Source: Parvularcula sp038745625
GTDB taxonomy: Bacteria > Pseudomonadota > Alphaproteobacteria > Caulobacterales > Parvularculaceae
Direction of reading: 5' to 3'
DNA: 62,021 nt
NCBI GenBank assembly: GCA_038745625.1
Contig: JBCDLG010000003.1
Location: 1-62,021, forward strand
Each line of letters begins with the position of its first letter. The stretch's first letter is position 1. The translations under genes and the position numbers were made by a program. The notes under the pieces are model-generated. The model did no database searches, was not told where the DNA came from, and worked only from the letters and a program-made list of their open reading frames with translations. Positions 1-8,168 of this stretch are shown piece by piece.

Positions 1-193
1 CACCTCGACCTTTGCGCTTAACAACGCAACGCTGCCGCATACGATCAGCATTGCCCAGAACGGCGCGGTCGAAGCGATGCGCCGCGACAAGCATCTCCTG
101 GCGGGGCTTAATGTGATGGATGGTAAGATCACCTATAAGGCGGTCGCCGATGACCTCGACTTGCCTTACGCACCCGCGGAGAGCTTTTTGTAG
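1..193 (+). CDS. ald: Alanine dehydrogenase, C-terminal end (partial)
   Basis: The left edge cuts this gene; 63 codons remain in the frame that starts at base 2. The translation begins TSTFALNNATLPH and continues to GLNVMDGKITYKAVADDL. This matches the end of alanine dehydrogenases: the conserved TSTxALxNATLPY block, then GLNVxxGxVTxxAVAE. The family makes pyruvate and ammonium from L-alanine with NAD in the cytoplasm. The N-terminal and NAD-binding parts lie outside the window. The call rests on this short conserved tail alone, but the motif order is distinctive. Confidence 0.85.
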   Translation, partial: TSTFALNNATLPHTISIAQNGAVEAMRRDKHLLAGLNVMDGKITYKAVADDLDLPYAPAESFL

Positions 194-259
194 AGATCGT
201 CGAATGTTGACATTTTGTTCTTCACCTTCTATGTCATCTACATTGACGGGGTTCATGCC

Positions 260-427
260 ATGGAATTTGTAAACGTCGTTGGCGGGATCACCCTGGGGTT
301 GATGCTTTACATGCTTGGCATCAATTTTGTTGCTTTCGCTCTTGCGGTCTTCCGGAGCGATAAAGCAGCTGAGCAGTTCAAATCAAAAATTTATAAACTC
401 ACGTCGTTTCTGCGTTTGGCTGATTGA
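260..427 (+). CDS. Small hypothetical membrane protein
   Basis: A 55-codon ORF read from the ATG at 260, which follows a G-rich stretch (GACGGGG). An upstream in-frame start at 215 would give 70 residues. The first 35 residues are strongly hydrophobic (VVGGITLGLMLYMLG then FVAFALAVF), giving one or two membrane segments, followed by a short basic tail. I recognise no family. It sits 11 bases before a second small membrane ORF on the same strand, so the two may be co-transcribed. Coding status is uncertain because it is short. Confidence 0.4.
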   Translation: MEFVNVVGGITLGLMLYMLGINFVAFALAVFRSDKAAEQFKSKIYKLTSFLRLAD

Positions 428-438
428 TCAGCATATAG

Positions 439-765
439 ATGGTCGTGGTTGCTGCTTTTTTCCAGGAACTGCCACAAGCATTTTACATCGGCGCGGCAGC
501 CAGCTTCTTTGTGGAAGTTGGAGTGGCGACAAAAGCGTGCCGAGAACAGCATGGGCGTTTGCCCGAACTCTATAAGCGACCTGCCTTTTTGTTCTTCCGT
601 TTTGTCTTGATGATCGGAGCTGGTTGTTTAGCTGCTTGGCTCGGATCAGGGAACGAACTATCTGCGGCCTATATCGGGGCCAGCGCCCCAGCGATCTTTG
701 ATCGCCTGCAGCGGAGCGCTGAGCCAACAAAGGAAAACGTCACTGCCGAGAACGGTCCAGACTAA
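439..765 (+). CDS. Small hypothetical membrane protein
   Basis: A 108-residue ORF with hydrophobic segments near residues 2-25 and 48-85. The stretch YKRPAFLFFRFVLM, then GAGCLAAWLG, then AAYIGASAPAIFDRL, looks like a real membrane protein with an amphipathic end and a charged tail. No enzyme motif or named family is recognised. It follows another small membrane ORF by 11 bases and precedes the arginine-catabolism operon by about 50 bases. Whether it belongs to that operon cannot be told from sequence. Confidence 0.5.
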   Translation: MVVVAAFFQELPQAFYIGAAASFFVEVGVATKACREQHGRLPELYKRPAFLFFRFVLMIGAGCLAAWLGSGNELSAAYIGASAPAIFDRLQRSAEPTKENVTAENGPD

Positions 766-814
766 GCCCTCAAGAGGCCTTTGACCCCACATCTATGCGG
801 CGTTAGAGGACGCC

Positions 815-2059
815 ATGTTCTCTCCCGATATCACTAGCGCCCTGGCCAGCATTGAAGGCCGCCAGGAGGCGATGACTGAGCGGACCATGCATTGGTCCGC
901 CATCAACTCAGGCACGACCAATTTGGATGGTCTGGCAATGATGGCCGATGAGGTCATCGCCGCTTTCACTGACGCGGGGTTCGAGGCCGAGCGCATCGCG
1001 CCCGCGCCCTTCACCGAGGTCAATGACAAAGGCGATGTGGTCGATGTCGTTCGCGGCGAGGCTTGCGTCTTTCGCGCCAACAAAACCGCCAACCGGCGGA
1101 TCTTGATGACAGGTCATCTCGATACAGTCTTTCCGAAGGCGTCGCACTTTCAGGTGCCGGTGATCCGCGACGACGGCAGCATGCACGGCCCTGGCGTCGC
1201 TGATATGAAAGGCGGCATCTGTGTCATGCTCGAAGCAGCACGCGCGTTTCTCGCCTCGCCGCTCTCAGAGACTGTGGGGCTGGATGTTGTTCTGAATGCG
1301 GATGAAGAAACAGGCAGCCATGCCTCCGCAGCGCTTCTTGCGCAAGTGGCGAAGGAAGCCGATATCGGACTCGTCTACGAGCCTGCGCTGCCCGATGGTA
1401 CGCTGGCGGGCGCCCGTGCCGGCTCCGGCCATTACACCTTCGTGGTCCAAGGCCTCGCCGCCCATGCAGGTCGCGAGTTTGACAAGGGCAAAAACGCGAT
1501 CCTCGGTGCTGCCCGCCTGATGCTGGCGGTCGATGAGCTCAATGGCGTGCGCGACGGCGCCACAATCAATGTCGGCGTGATTGATGGCGGGGTTGCCACC
1601 AATGTCGTCCCCGACCGCTGCGTCGTTCGGATCAATATCCGTGCACGGCGAACCGAAGACCTTCATTGGGTCGACGATGAGATCCGCCGGGTGCACCAGG
1701 AAACCAATCTTGGCGACGGGATTGAAGCCGAGCTCCATGGCGGCATCCACCGGCCGGTGAAAGCGATGGAAGGCGGCACCGCCGCGCTCTTCGATCTCGT
1801 CAAGAAGGCGGGCGCCGATCTTGGCATCGGCATCGACTGGAAACCCACCGGCGGCTGCTGCGATGGGAACAATCTCGCTGAAGCAGGGCTTCCCAACGTC
1901 GACACCCTCGGTGTTATCGGCGGTAAAATTCATTCGGACCAGGAATATGCCTTGCCTGACAGTTTCGAGCCGCGCGCCAAGCTCTCTCTCTTGATCATGC
2001 TGCTGCTCGCCAGCGGCGAGGCGCCTTGGCCGCAGCGTTTGGACCAGAAACCATCATGA
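815..2059 (+). CDS. M20 family metallohydrolase of the ast operon
   Basis: 414-residue member of the M20/ArgE/DapE amidohydrolase family. Metal and catalytic motifs are intact: GHLDT (His101, Asp103), GPGVADMKGG (Asp130), NADEETG (Glu164/Glu165), a later Glu in VYEP (about 188), and His373 in KIHSDQ. The dimerisation (lid) domain lies in between. SD-like AGAGGA precedes the ATG. Its stop overlaps the next start (ATGA at 2056-2059), so it is translationally coupled to astA. M20 enzymes include ArgE and DapE, which cleave N-acyl amino acids. In this operon it could remove succinate from N-succinylglutamate in place of AstE; that role is inference. Confidence 0.85.
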   Translation: MFSPDITSALASIEGRQEAMTERTMHWSAINSGTTNLDGLAMMADEVIAAFTDAGFEAERIAPAPFTEVNDKGDVVDVVRGEACVFRANKTANRRILMTGHLDTVFPKASHFQVPVIRDDGSMHGPGVADMKGGICVMLEAARAFLASPLSETVGLDVVLNADEETGSHASAALLAQVAKEADIGLVYEPALPDGTLAGARAGSGHYTFVVQGLAAHAGREFDKGKNAILGAARLMLAVDELNGVRDGATINVGVIDGGVATNVVPDRCVVRINIRARRTEDLHWVDDEIRRVHQETNLGDGIEAELHGGIHRPVKAMEGGTAALFDLVKKAGADLGIGIDWKPTGGCCDGNNLAEAGLPNVDTLGVIGGKIHSDQEYALPDSFEPRAKLSLLIMLLLASGEAPWPQRLDQKPS

Positions 2060-3081
2060 TGATTGTCCGCCCGGCGGCCCCTTCCGATTTGCCTGCCCTC
2101 AAAGCGCTCGCGGAGTCCGCAGATACTGGCATGACCACAGTGCCAACGGCCGAGAAGACGATCCTTGAACGGATCGAGCGCAGCGTCGCCGCTGTTGAAG
2201 GCACTGGCAAGGCACGGGCAGAGGATACGTTTTTCTTCGTCACCGAGAAAGACGGCGCGATTGTAGGCATGTCGAGCATCTTTCCGTCGCTGGGTGAGGA
2301 CCGCCCCTTCTACAGCTACCGAATGAGTCACATCGCCAAATCAGCGCCTGAGCTTGACATCGAGGCTCAGTCCGACATTCTCATTCTGTGTAATGACTTT
2401 CACGGCTATGACGAGATCGCCACGCTGCTGGTTTCTGAAAAGGCACGCGGCAGCGGCGCGGGGCGCCTCACCTCACTCGCTCGCCTTTTGTTTATGAAGT
2501 CGATTGAAGACCGCCTGTCAGGCAAGGTGATGGCAGAGATCCGTGGCCGGTTTCGCGATGATGGAACCTGCCCCTTCTGGGATGCGATCGCGTCCAAGTT
2601 CTTCAATATGAGCTTTGACGAGGCTGATCGTCGCTCGGCTCATGACTTCCGCTTTATCGCTGACCTCATGCCAAAATTTCCGATCTATACAGAATTTCTT
2701 CCGCAGGACGTGCGGGACCATCTGGGTGAGCCGCACCACCTCTCCGCCGCAGCCATGCGCATGCTCGAAAGCGAGGGGTTTGAGTTCACCCGCTGCATCG
2801 ACATCTTCGACGGTGGGCCGAGCATTGAGGCGCCGCTATCGCGCATCCGTACGGTGGCGAGTTCTGAGACGACCGCGACCGTGATCGATGACAACGCGGC
2901 GGGAGACCATGGCGAGCGTTGGCTTGCGGCGAACCCTGCAGCGGGACGCTTTTGCGCGACAGTGCTGCACCGGGGCCCGAGCGAGGGTCAGCAAAAGCTG
3001 ACATCGGATGAAGCCAAGGCTCTAGGCCTTGGGCCGGGCGAGCCGATCTTGGTCTCACCCATGCGCACACAGAAGGGATGA
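2056..3081 (+). CDS. astA: Arginine N-succinyltransferase
   Basis: 341 residues from the ATG at 2056, which overlaps the preceding stop; a longer frame from 2026 lies within that gene. AstA moves succinyl from succinyl-CoA to the alpha-amino group of arginine, the first step of the AST pathway of arginine breakdown. Recognisable family features are the N-terminal VRPAAPSDLPALKALA, the acyltransferase-like segment LLVSEKARGSGAGRLTSLARLLFM, the stretch MAEIRGRFRDDGTCPFWDA, and AEFLPQ-type sequence TEFLPQDVRDHLGEPH. Length is normal for the family. It is followed after three bases by astD. Confidence 0.95.
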   Translation: MMIVRPAAPSDLPALKALAESADTGMTTVPTAEKTILERIERSVAAVEGTGKARAEDTFFFVTEKDGAIVGMSSIFPSLGEDRPFYSYRMSHIAKSAPELDIEAQSDILILCNDFHGYDEIATLLVSEKARGSGAGRLTSLARLLFMKSIEDRLSGKVMAEIRGRFRDDGTCPFWDAIASKFFNMSFDEADRRSAHDFRFIADLMPKFPIYTEFLPQDVRDHLGEPHHLSAAAMRMLESEGFEFTRCIDIFDGGPSIEAPLSRIRTVASSETTATVIDDNAAGDHGERWLAANPAAGRFCATVLHRGPSEGQQKLTSDEAKALGLGPGEPILVSPMRTQKG

Positions 3082-3084
3082 GGA

Positions 3085-4554
3085 ATGACAGATCTTCTGC
3101 AATTGATCGATGGCGCCTGGCGCCAGGGCAGCGGCCCGCTTCTGATCTCGACGTCACCGGTCGATGATAGCGAGGTGGCTCGCGGCCATGCTGCCGGCAG
3201 CGAGGACGTCGCGGACGCCGTACGCGCCGCGCAGAAAGCCGGACCGGCCTGGCGCAAAACGCCGTTTGAGGAGCGCAAAGCGCTGGTTGAGCGCTTCTCC
3301 GCGATCGCGCTTGAGCGCAAAGAGGAGATGGCGAGCCTCATCTCTCGCGAATCTGGCAAAGCCAAGTGGGACGCCTTGACCGAAGCAGGCGCGATCGCGG
3401 GCAAGGCGGGTCTCGCTCTTGCCTCCTATGACGACCGCACACCAACCCGTGAGAAAGAGCAAGGTGCACTGACGCTCCGTATCACCCATAAACCGCATGG
3501 TGTGATGGTGGTGATCGGGCCTTTCAACTTCCCAGGCCACTTGCCCAATGGGCAGATCATCCCGTCACTACTCGCGGGCAACACGGTGGTGTTCAAACCC
3601 TCCGAACAGACCCCCGCCGTCGGCGCCCTGATGGCGCAATGGTGGAAGGAAGCGGGCGCACCTTCTGGCGTTATCAACGTGGTGCACGGCGACCGTCAAA
3701 TTGCGGAAGGCTTGATGAAGAGCCCCGGCATTGCGGGTGTGCTCTTCACCGGCGGCATCAACGCTGGCCGCGCGATCCACGAGACGATGGCGGGTCGCCC
3801 TGAGGTGATTGTCGCTTTGGAGCTCGGCGGAAACAACCCCATCGTAGCCTGGGACATCGAGAATATTGAGGACGCAGCCCAGATCGTCATTCGCTCCGCT
3901 TACATCACAACAGGCCAGCGCTGCACATGTGCCCGGCGCCTGATTGTTGAAGACGGACCAAAGGGGCAGAAGCTGATCGACGCTGTCCAGGCCCTGATCC
4001 CGCGCCTGCGCGTCGGACCGCCTGAAGCCGAACCAGAGCCTTTCATGGGGCCCCTGGTAAGCGCCGCCAGCGCCGAGCGCGCCCTCGCCGCGCAAGAGCA
4101 ATTGATCAACGACGGTGCCAAGCCACTGACGGAGATGGCACGGACCGACGACGGCGCGGCCTATGTCACGCCCGGCCTTCTGGATGTCACCGACATGGCG
4201 AGCGATCCTGACGAGGAGATCTTTGCGCCCCTCCTCAAGTTGATCCGTGTCAAAAGTTTCGATGAGGCGGTCGAGCGCGCCAACGATACCAGGTTCGGTC
4301 TCGCGGCCAGTCTTCTGTCGGACAGTGACGAGCTATGGCAGCGTTTTGACGCGGAGATCATCGCCGGTATTGTCAATTGGAACCGGCAGACCACGGGGGC
4401 ATCAGGCTCGATGCCCTTTGGAGGACCCGGTCTCTCAGGCAACCATCGCCCTGCCGGTTCCTATGCGGCTGATTTCTGCGCCTGGCCGATGGCTAGCATG
4501 CTGGCGACCGGTCCGCTGGCGGATGACCAGCCGGTCAAGGGCCTCATGGAATGA
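3085..4554 (+). CDS. astD: Succinylglutamic semialdehyde dehydrogenase
   Basis: 489-residue aldehyde dehydrogenase. The NAD-binding and catalytic motifs are present: GPFNFPGHLPNG, VFKPSE, FTGG, ELGGNNP with general-base Glu246, and GQRCTCARR with nucleophile Cys280. The FNFPGHLPNG stretch and the position between astA and astB mark it as AstD rather than a generic ALDH. It oxidises N-succinylglutamate semialdehyde to N-succinylglutamate. It overlaps astB by an ATGA at 4551-4554. Confidence 0.96.
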   Translation: MTDLLQLIDGAWRQGSGPLLISTSPVDDSEVARGHAAGSEDVADAVRAAQKAGPAWRKTPFEERKALVERFSAIALERKEEMASLISRESGKAKWDALTEAGAIAGKAGLALASYDDRTPTREKEQGALTLRITHKPHGVMVVIGPFNFPGHLPNGQIIPSLLAGNTVVFKPSEQTPAVGALMAQWWKEAGAPSGVINVVHGDRQIAEGLMKSPGIAGVLFTGGINAGRAIHETMAGRPEVIVALELGGNNPIVAWDIENIEDAAQIVIRSAYITTGQRCTCARRLIVEDGPKGQKLIDAVQALIPRLRVGPPEAEPEPFMGPLVSAASAERALAAQEQLINDGAKPLTEMARTDDGAAYVTPGLLDVTDMASDPDEEIFAPLLKLIRVKSFDEAVERANDTRFGLAASLLSDSDELWQRFDAEIIAGIVNWNRQTTGASGSMPFGGPGLSGNHRPAGSYAADFCAWPMASMLATGPLADDQPVKGLME

Positions 4555-5885
4555 CTGCGCGCGAGGTCAATTTCGACGGCCTGGTCGGCCCAACCCACAA
4601 TTATGGTGGCCTGTCGCTCGGCAATGTTGCTTCGATGAAGTCGACGGAAACACCCTCAAATCCGCGCGAAGCTGCGCTTCAGGGCCTGCAAAAGATGCGG
4701 GAGCTGATTAAAAGAGGCTTCACTCAGGGGTTTCTTCCGCCCCATGAGCGACCCCATGTGGCGACACTTCGTCAGCTCGGCTTTCAAGGTTCTGACGAGG
4801 CCGTCATCGAAGCCGCAGGCAAAAAGGCACCGATGCTGCTGCGGAACTGCTCCTCGGCTTCGGCCATGTGGACGGCCAATGCTGCCACCGTCGCGCCGCG
4901 GACCGACACGGCCGACGGCAAGACGCACTTCACACCGGCAAATCTGCGGGCCATGTTCCATCGCTCGCTGGAAGCGCCGTTCACCCAGCGTTCGCTCGAA
5001 ACGGCATTCCGCGGAGATCGTTTTGCTGTGCACGGCGCGATTCCGTCGGGTGGCCATATGGGCGATGAGGGCGCGGCCAATCACGGTCGCCTCTGCGCAG
5101 AGCACAGCTCGCCAGGCCTTCATCTTTACACCTATGGCCGCGAAGCCTTTGCTCGCGACTGGCAAGGCAAATTTCCCGCACGCCAAGCGCTCGAGGCGAG
5201 CCGCGCGATCGCTGATCAGCAAGGTATCAACGATCACCAATCGGTCTTTATGCTGCAAAAGGCCAAAGCGATCGATGCCGGTGTGTTCCACAATGACGTG
5301 GTTGCCGTCGCCAACGGACCAGCGCTCCTCTACCATCAGCAGGCTTACGAAAACACGCAAAGGAGCCTTGATGAAATCCGGCGCAAGGCCGAGCCGCTTG
5401 GCTTCGACCCGATCTTCATCGAGGTCCCCGCCAGCGAGGTCTCGTTTGAAGACGCGGTGGTGTCCTACCTTTTCAATTCCCAGCTCTTGACCAAAGCGGA
5501 CGGCTCGATGCTGCTGTTGCTCCCCGTTGAGGCCGAAGAGAACCCGCGGACAAAGGCATGGTGCGACGCCGCGGTCGCGGACAATGGCCCGATCTCCGAG
5601 ACCGTTTTCATGGACCTTCGCCAGTCGATGAAAAACGGCGGCGGCCCGGCCTGTCTCCGCCTTCGGGTGGTGCTCGACGAGGACGATCTCGCGGCGATGC
5701 ATCCGGGCTTTATCCTTAATGAGGAAAAAATCACCGCGCTTGAGCGCTGGGTGCAAACCCACTACCGCGACCGGCTGACGGCGGCCGATCTTGCCGACCC
5801 CCAGCTTTTACAGGAGGTTCGCGCGGCCCTCGATGCCCTCACGGGCCTCATAGAGGCCCCTCGGCTCTACGACTTTCAGCGGTAA
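4551..5885 (+). CDS. astB: N-succinylarginine dihydrolase
   Basis: 444 residues, normal AstB length. The opening EVNFDGLVGPTHNYGGLS is a family hallmark. The Cys-His-Glu triad is readable: Glu173 in MGDEGAANH, His247 in FHNDVVAVANG and Cys368 in NGGGPACLRLR. AstB converts N-succinylarginine to N-succinylornithine, releasing ammonia and CO2. It is the last gene of the four-gene overlapping run. astC (transaminase) and astE (desuccinylase) are not seen in the window. Confidence 0.96.
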   Translation: MTAREVNFDGLVGPTHNYGGLSLGNVASMKSTETPSNPREAALQGLQKMRELIKRGFTQGFLPPHERPHVATLRQLGFQGSDEAVIEAAGKKAPMLLRNCSSASAMWTANAATVAPRTDTADGKTHFTPANLRAMFHRSLEAPFTQRSLETAFRGDRFAVHGAIPSGGHMGDEGAANHGRLCAEHSSPGLHLYTYGREAFARDWQGKFPARQALEASRAIADQQGINDHQSVFMLQKAKAIDAGVFHNDVVAVANGPALLYHQQAYENTQRSLDEIRRKAEPLGFDPIFIEVPASEVSFEDAVVSYLFNSQLLTKADGSMLLLLPVEAEENPRTKAWCDAAVADNGPISETVFMDLRQSMKNGGGPACLRLRVVLDEDDLAAMHPGFILNEEKITALERWVQTHYRDRLTAADLADPQLLQEVRAALDALTGLIEAPRLYDFQR

Positions 5886-5903
5886 CGAAACCTGCCGAAA
5901 GAG

Positions 5904-8168
5904 GTGACGACCTCACCAAACCACCGTAACGGTAGGGTTCCGTTCAACGACTTGAGGGCCCGCGTGACCGCTGATCGCACCCAGACCGCCCCCGCGCAGC
6001 AGCCTGCCGCTGCCGCACGTGCGCATGGCCTGACCCTCGCGATCATTTTGACCCTAGTGTTGGCTGTCGGCCTTTTGGTGCTCGGCGGATCACGCGAGCT
6101 GCGGGACCGCGAGGCGGGCGCGGCTGAAGAGGCCCGGGTTGCGGCCGTTTTGATCGGTGAAGCCGTGCAAGCCGAGGGCCCGCTCACCATCGTTCCCGGT
6201 GATACCTCTGAACAGCGTGTACGGACTGTCTTACGCCGTTTCGCGCCAGAGGGCGGAGCTGCGTATCTTCTGACCGGCATGGGGCGCACGCCACTTGGCG
6301 AGGGGCAGACAGCGGAGATGCCCTTCGACTATGGATGGCTGCGGAGCGACCCGACCCAGGGCATCCGGGTGGCGGTTCGGGAGTTGCCAGCCGGCGAGAC
6401 TGTCGTGACTGCGGCACCGGCCGCGCCTCTCCTGTCGGCGCTCTTGCCCTATGCTGGGATGGGCTTCGTCTTGATCCTCGGTGCGTCTCTGTTGCTGCGC
6501 CGGGTGCAGGTCTTTGCCGACGAAGCGATCCGTTTGCAGCGAGAGCGTAACAAGTTGGTCCACCGGCAAGGGGCGCTCGAAGACGCAGGGATTGGCACAT
6601 GGTCCGTGCGCGGAGAGCAGTTGAAGCTGCCCGCATCGTTGAGAATCGCCCTCGGCTATCCCCCGAAAGACATCTATGTGCCGCTTGCGGAAGCACAGCC
6701 GCTGCTTGGCGACGCGGAAAGCGCCAAGGCGATTGCGTTTTTCCGGGCAGGCAAGATGGATAGCGACGTCACGGTGCCGCTTCAGGACTCCGATGGCGAC
6801 ACGCGCTACATCTATTTCCGTACGCTTGGTACCGGAACCGATCACTGGGGGGTTTGCCATGTGGTCAATGCTCCCGCCACCGACGACCGCAGCGCCCGTG
6901 ATCTCGCCCGGCAGTTCCATGAGACACTGGAGGCCATCCCGCAAGCCTTCCTCCATTGGGACGCCGACGGGCGGCTTATTGCGTGGAACGAACGGTTCTG
7001 TCAGCTGTTTGAGGTGTCATCGCGGCTCATCCGCCCTGGGATGAGGATCGGCGAGGTCGCCGATCAATGCGGCATCAACGAACGCTACCTGCATCGTTAT
7101 TTCACCCCGCCATCGGTGCTCCGCGATGAGGAAGAGGCGCTCTTCCCCAATGAGCGATGTATGAAAATCATCCGCAAGCGCACCATTGGCGATGGTTGGG
7201 TGTGCATTGGCCACGATATCACCGAAGCCAAGATCGAAGGTGAAGCCCGCGCCCGCAAAGAGCGCGAGCTGCAGATGACCGTGGATATTCTTGAGCAGTC
7301 GCGGCGCGATCTTTCTGAAGCAAATGAGCGTTACGGGATTGAGAAGCAACGCGCCGAGGATGCCAACCGCGCAAAATCAGAGTTCCTGGCCAATATCAGT
7401 CATGAGCTCCGCACACCGCTGAACGCGATCAATGGTTTTTCCGCCCTTATGCAATCAGAGCTTTATGGGCCAGTGGGACATGAGAAGTACCAAGAGTATG
7501 TGTCTGACATCTTGGGCTCAGGCCAGCATCTTCTCGCTCTGATCGATGACATTCTTGATCTTTCGAAGGTTGAAGCGGGCAAGATGGAGCTCAAGCTCAA
7601 CACCTTCGATCTTGAGAAGATCCTCGAGGAAAGTGCTCGCGTGGTGGAAACCCAAGCGCGCGCTGGCGACATCAATCTGCATGTCGCCATCGACAATGTA
7701 CCCACCGCCTTTGGTGATCAGCGTGCGGTGAAACAGGTCTTGCTCAATCTTTTGAGCAACGCGGTGAAGTTCACCCCCGCTGGTGGGCGCATCACCATGA
7801 CCGCTGTTGCAGACCTCGAAAGCGTCACGATCCTGGTCGCTGACACGGGTCAGGGCCTGCCGGAAGGTGATCTCAAACGTCTGGGCACGCCTTTTGTGAC
7901 GCTGGGAAGTGCGCAAAAGACGGACAAGCGCGGGACGGGCCTTGGTCTAGCGCTCTCGAAATCCCTGCTGGAGGCGCAAGACGGTATCCTCTGCATGGCG
8001 AGCGAAGTGGGCCGCGGCACCGTTGCGGCGGTCACCCTCCCCCGCCGCCGCGGCGTGACCGTGTCCTTGCCAGAACTCCTTGACGGCAACGTTCATATGC
8101 TTACGCAGCCAGGTTCTACGGACACCGATGATGAGGAAGAGAAACGGCTGCCTTTCGCCGCGGAGTGA
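5904..8168 (+). CDS. PleC-like membrane sensor histidine kinase
   Basis: 754 residues from a GTG with AGAG upstream. Membrane segments lie near residues 43-61 and 177-198, enclosing a short periplasmic sensor region. Two PAS-like regions follow (about 222-325 and 335-440), then a coiled linker (450-490). HisKA has phospho-acceptor His500 in LANISHELRTPLNAI, and the ATPase domain has NLLSNAVKFTP, DTGQGLP and GTGLGLAL. The layout and the H-box resemble the alphaproteobacterial PleC/DivJ cell-cycle kinase group, which would act on a DivK-type regulator. No regulator is adjacent, so the partner is inferred. It starts 18 bases after astB. Confidence 0.8.
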   Translation: MTTSPNHRNGRVPFNDLRARVTADRTQTAPAQQPAAAARAHGLTLAIILTLVLAVGLLVLGGSRELRDREAGAAEEARVAAVLIGEAVQAEGPLTIVPGDTSEQRVRTVLRRFAPEGGAAYLLTGMGRTPLGEGQTAEMPFDYGWLRSDPTQGIRVAVRELPAGETVVTAAPAAPLLSALLPYAGMGFVLILGASLLLRRVQVFADEAIRLQRERNKLVHRQGALEDAGIGTWSVRGEQLKLPASLRIALGYPPKDIYVPLAEAQPLLGDAESAKAIAFFRAGKMDSDVTVPLQDSDGDTRYIYFRTLGTGTDHWGVCHVVNAPATDDRSARDLARQFHETLEAIPQAFLHWDADGRLIAWNERFCQLFEVSSRLIRPGMRIGEVADQCGINERYLHRYFTPPSVLRDEEEALFPNERCMKIIRKRTIGDGWVCIGHDITEAKIEGEARARKERELQMTVDILEQSRRDLSEANERYGIEKQRAEDANRAKSEFLANISHELRTPLNAINGFSALMQSELYGPVGHEKYQEYVSDILGSGQHLLALIDDILDLSKVEAGKMELKLNTFDLEKILEESARVVETQARAGDINLHVAIDNVPTAFGDQRAVKQVLLNLLSNAVKFTPAGGRITMTAVADLESVTILVADTGQGLPEGDLKRLGTPFVTLGSAQKTDKRGTGLGLALSKSLLEAQDGILCMASEVGRGTVAAVTLPRRRGVTVSLPELLDGNVHMLTQPGSTDTDDEEEKRLPFAAE

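Noticed and set aside
260..765. The two small membrane ORFs as one frameshifted gene
   Set aside because: Both have their own plausible starts and ends, and no single conserved family links them.
4656..5762. 368-codon minus-strand ORF within astB
   Set aside because: Antisense of a gene with an intact catalytic triad.
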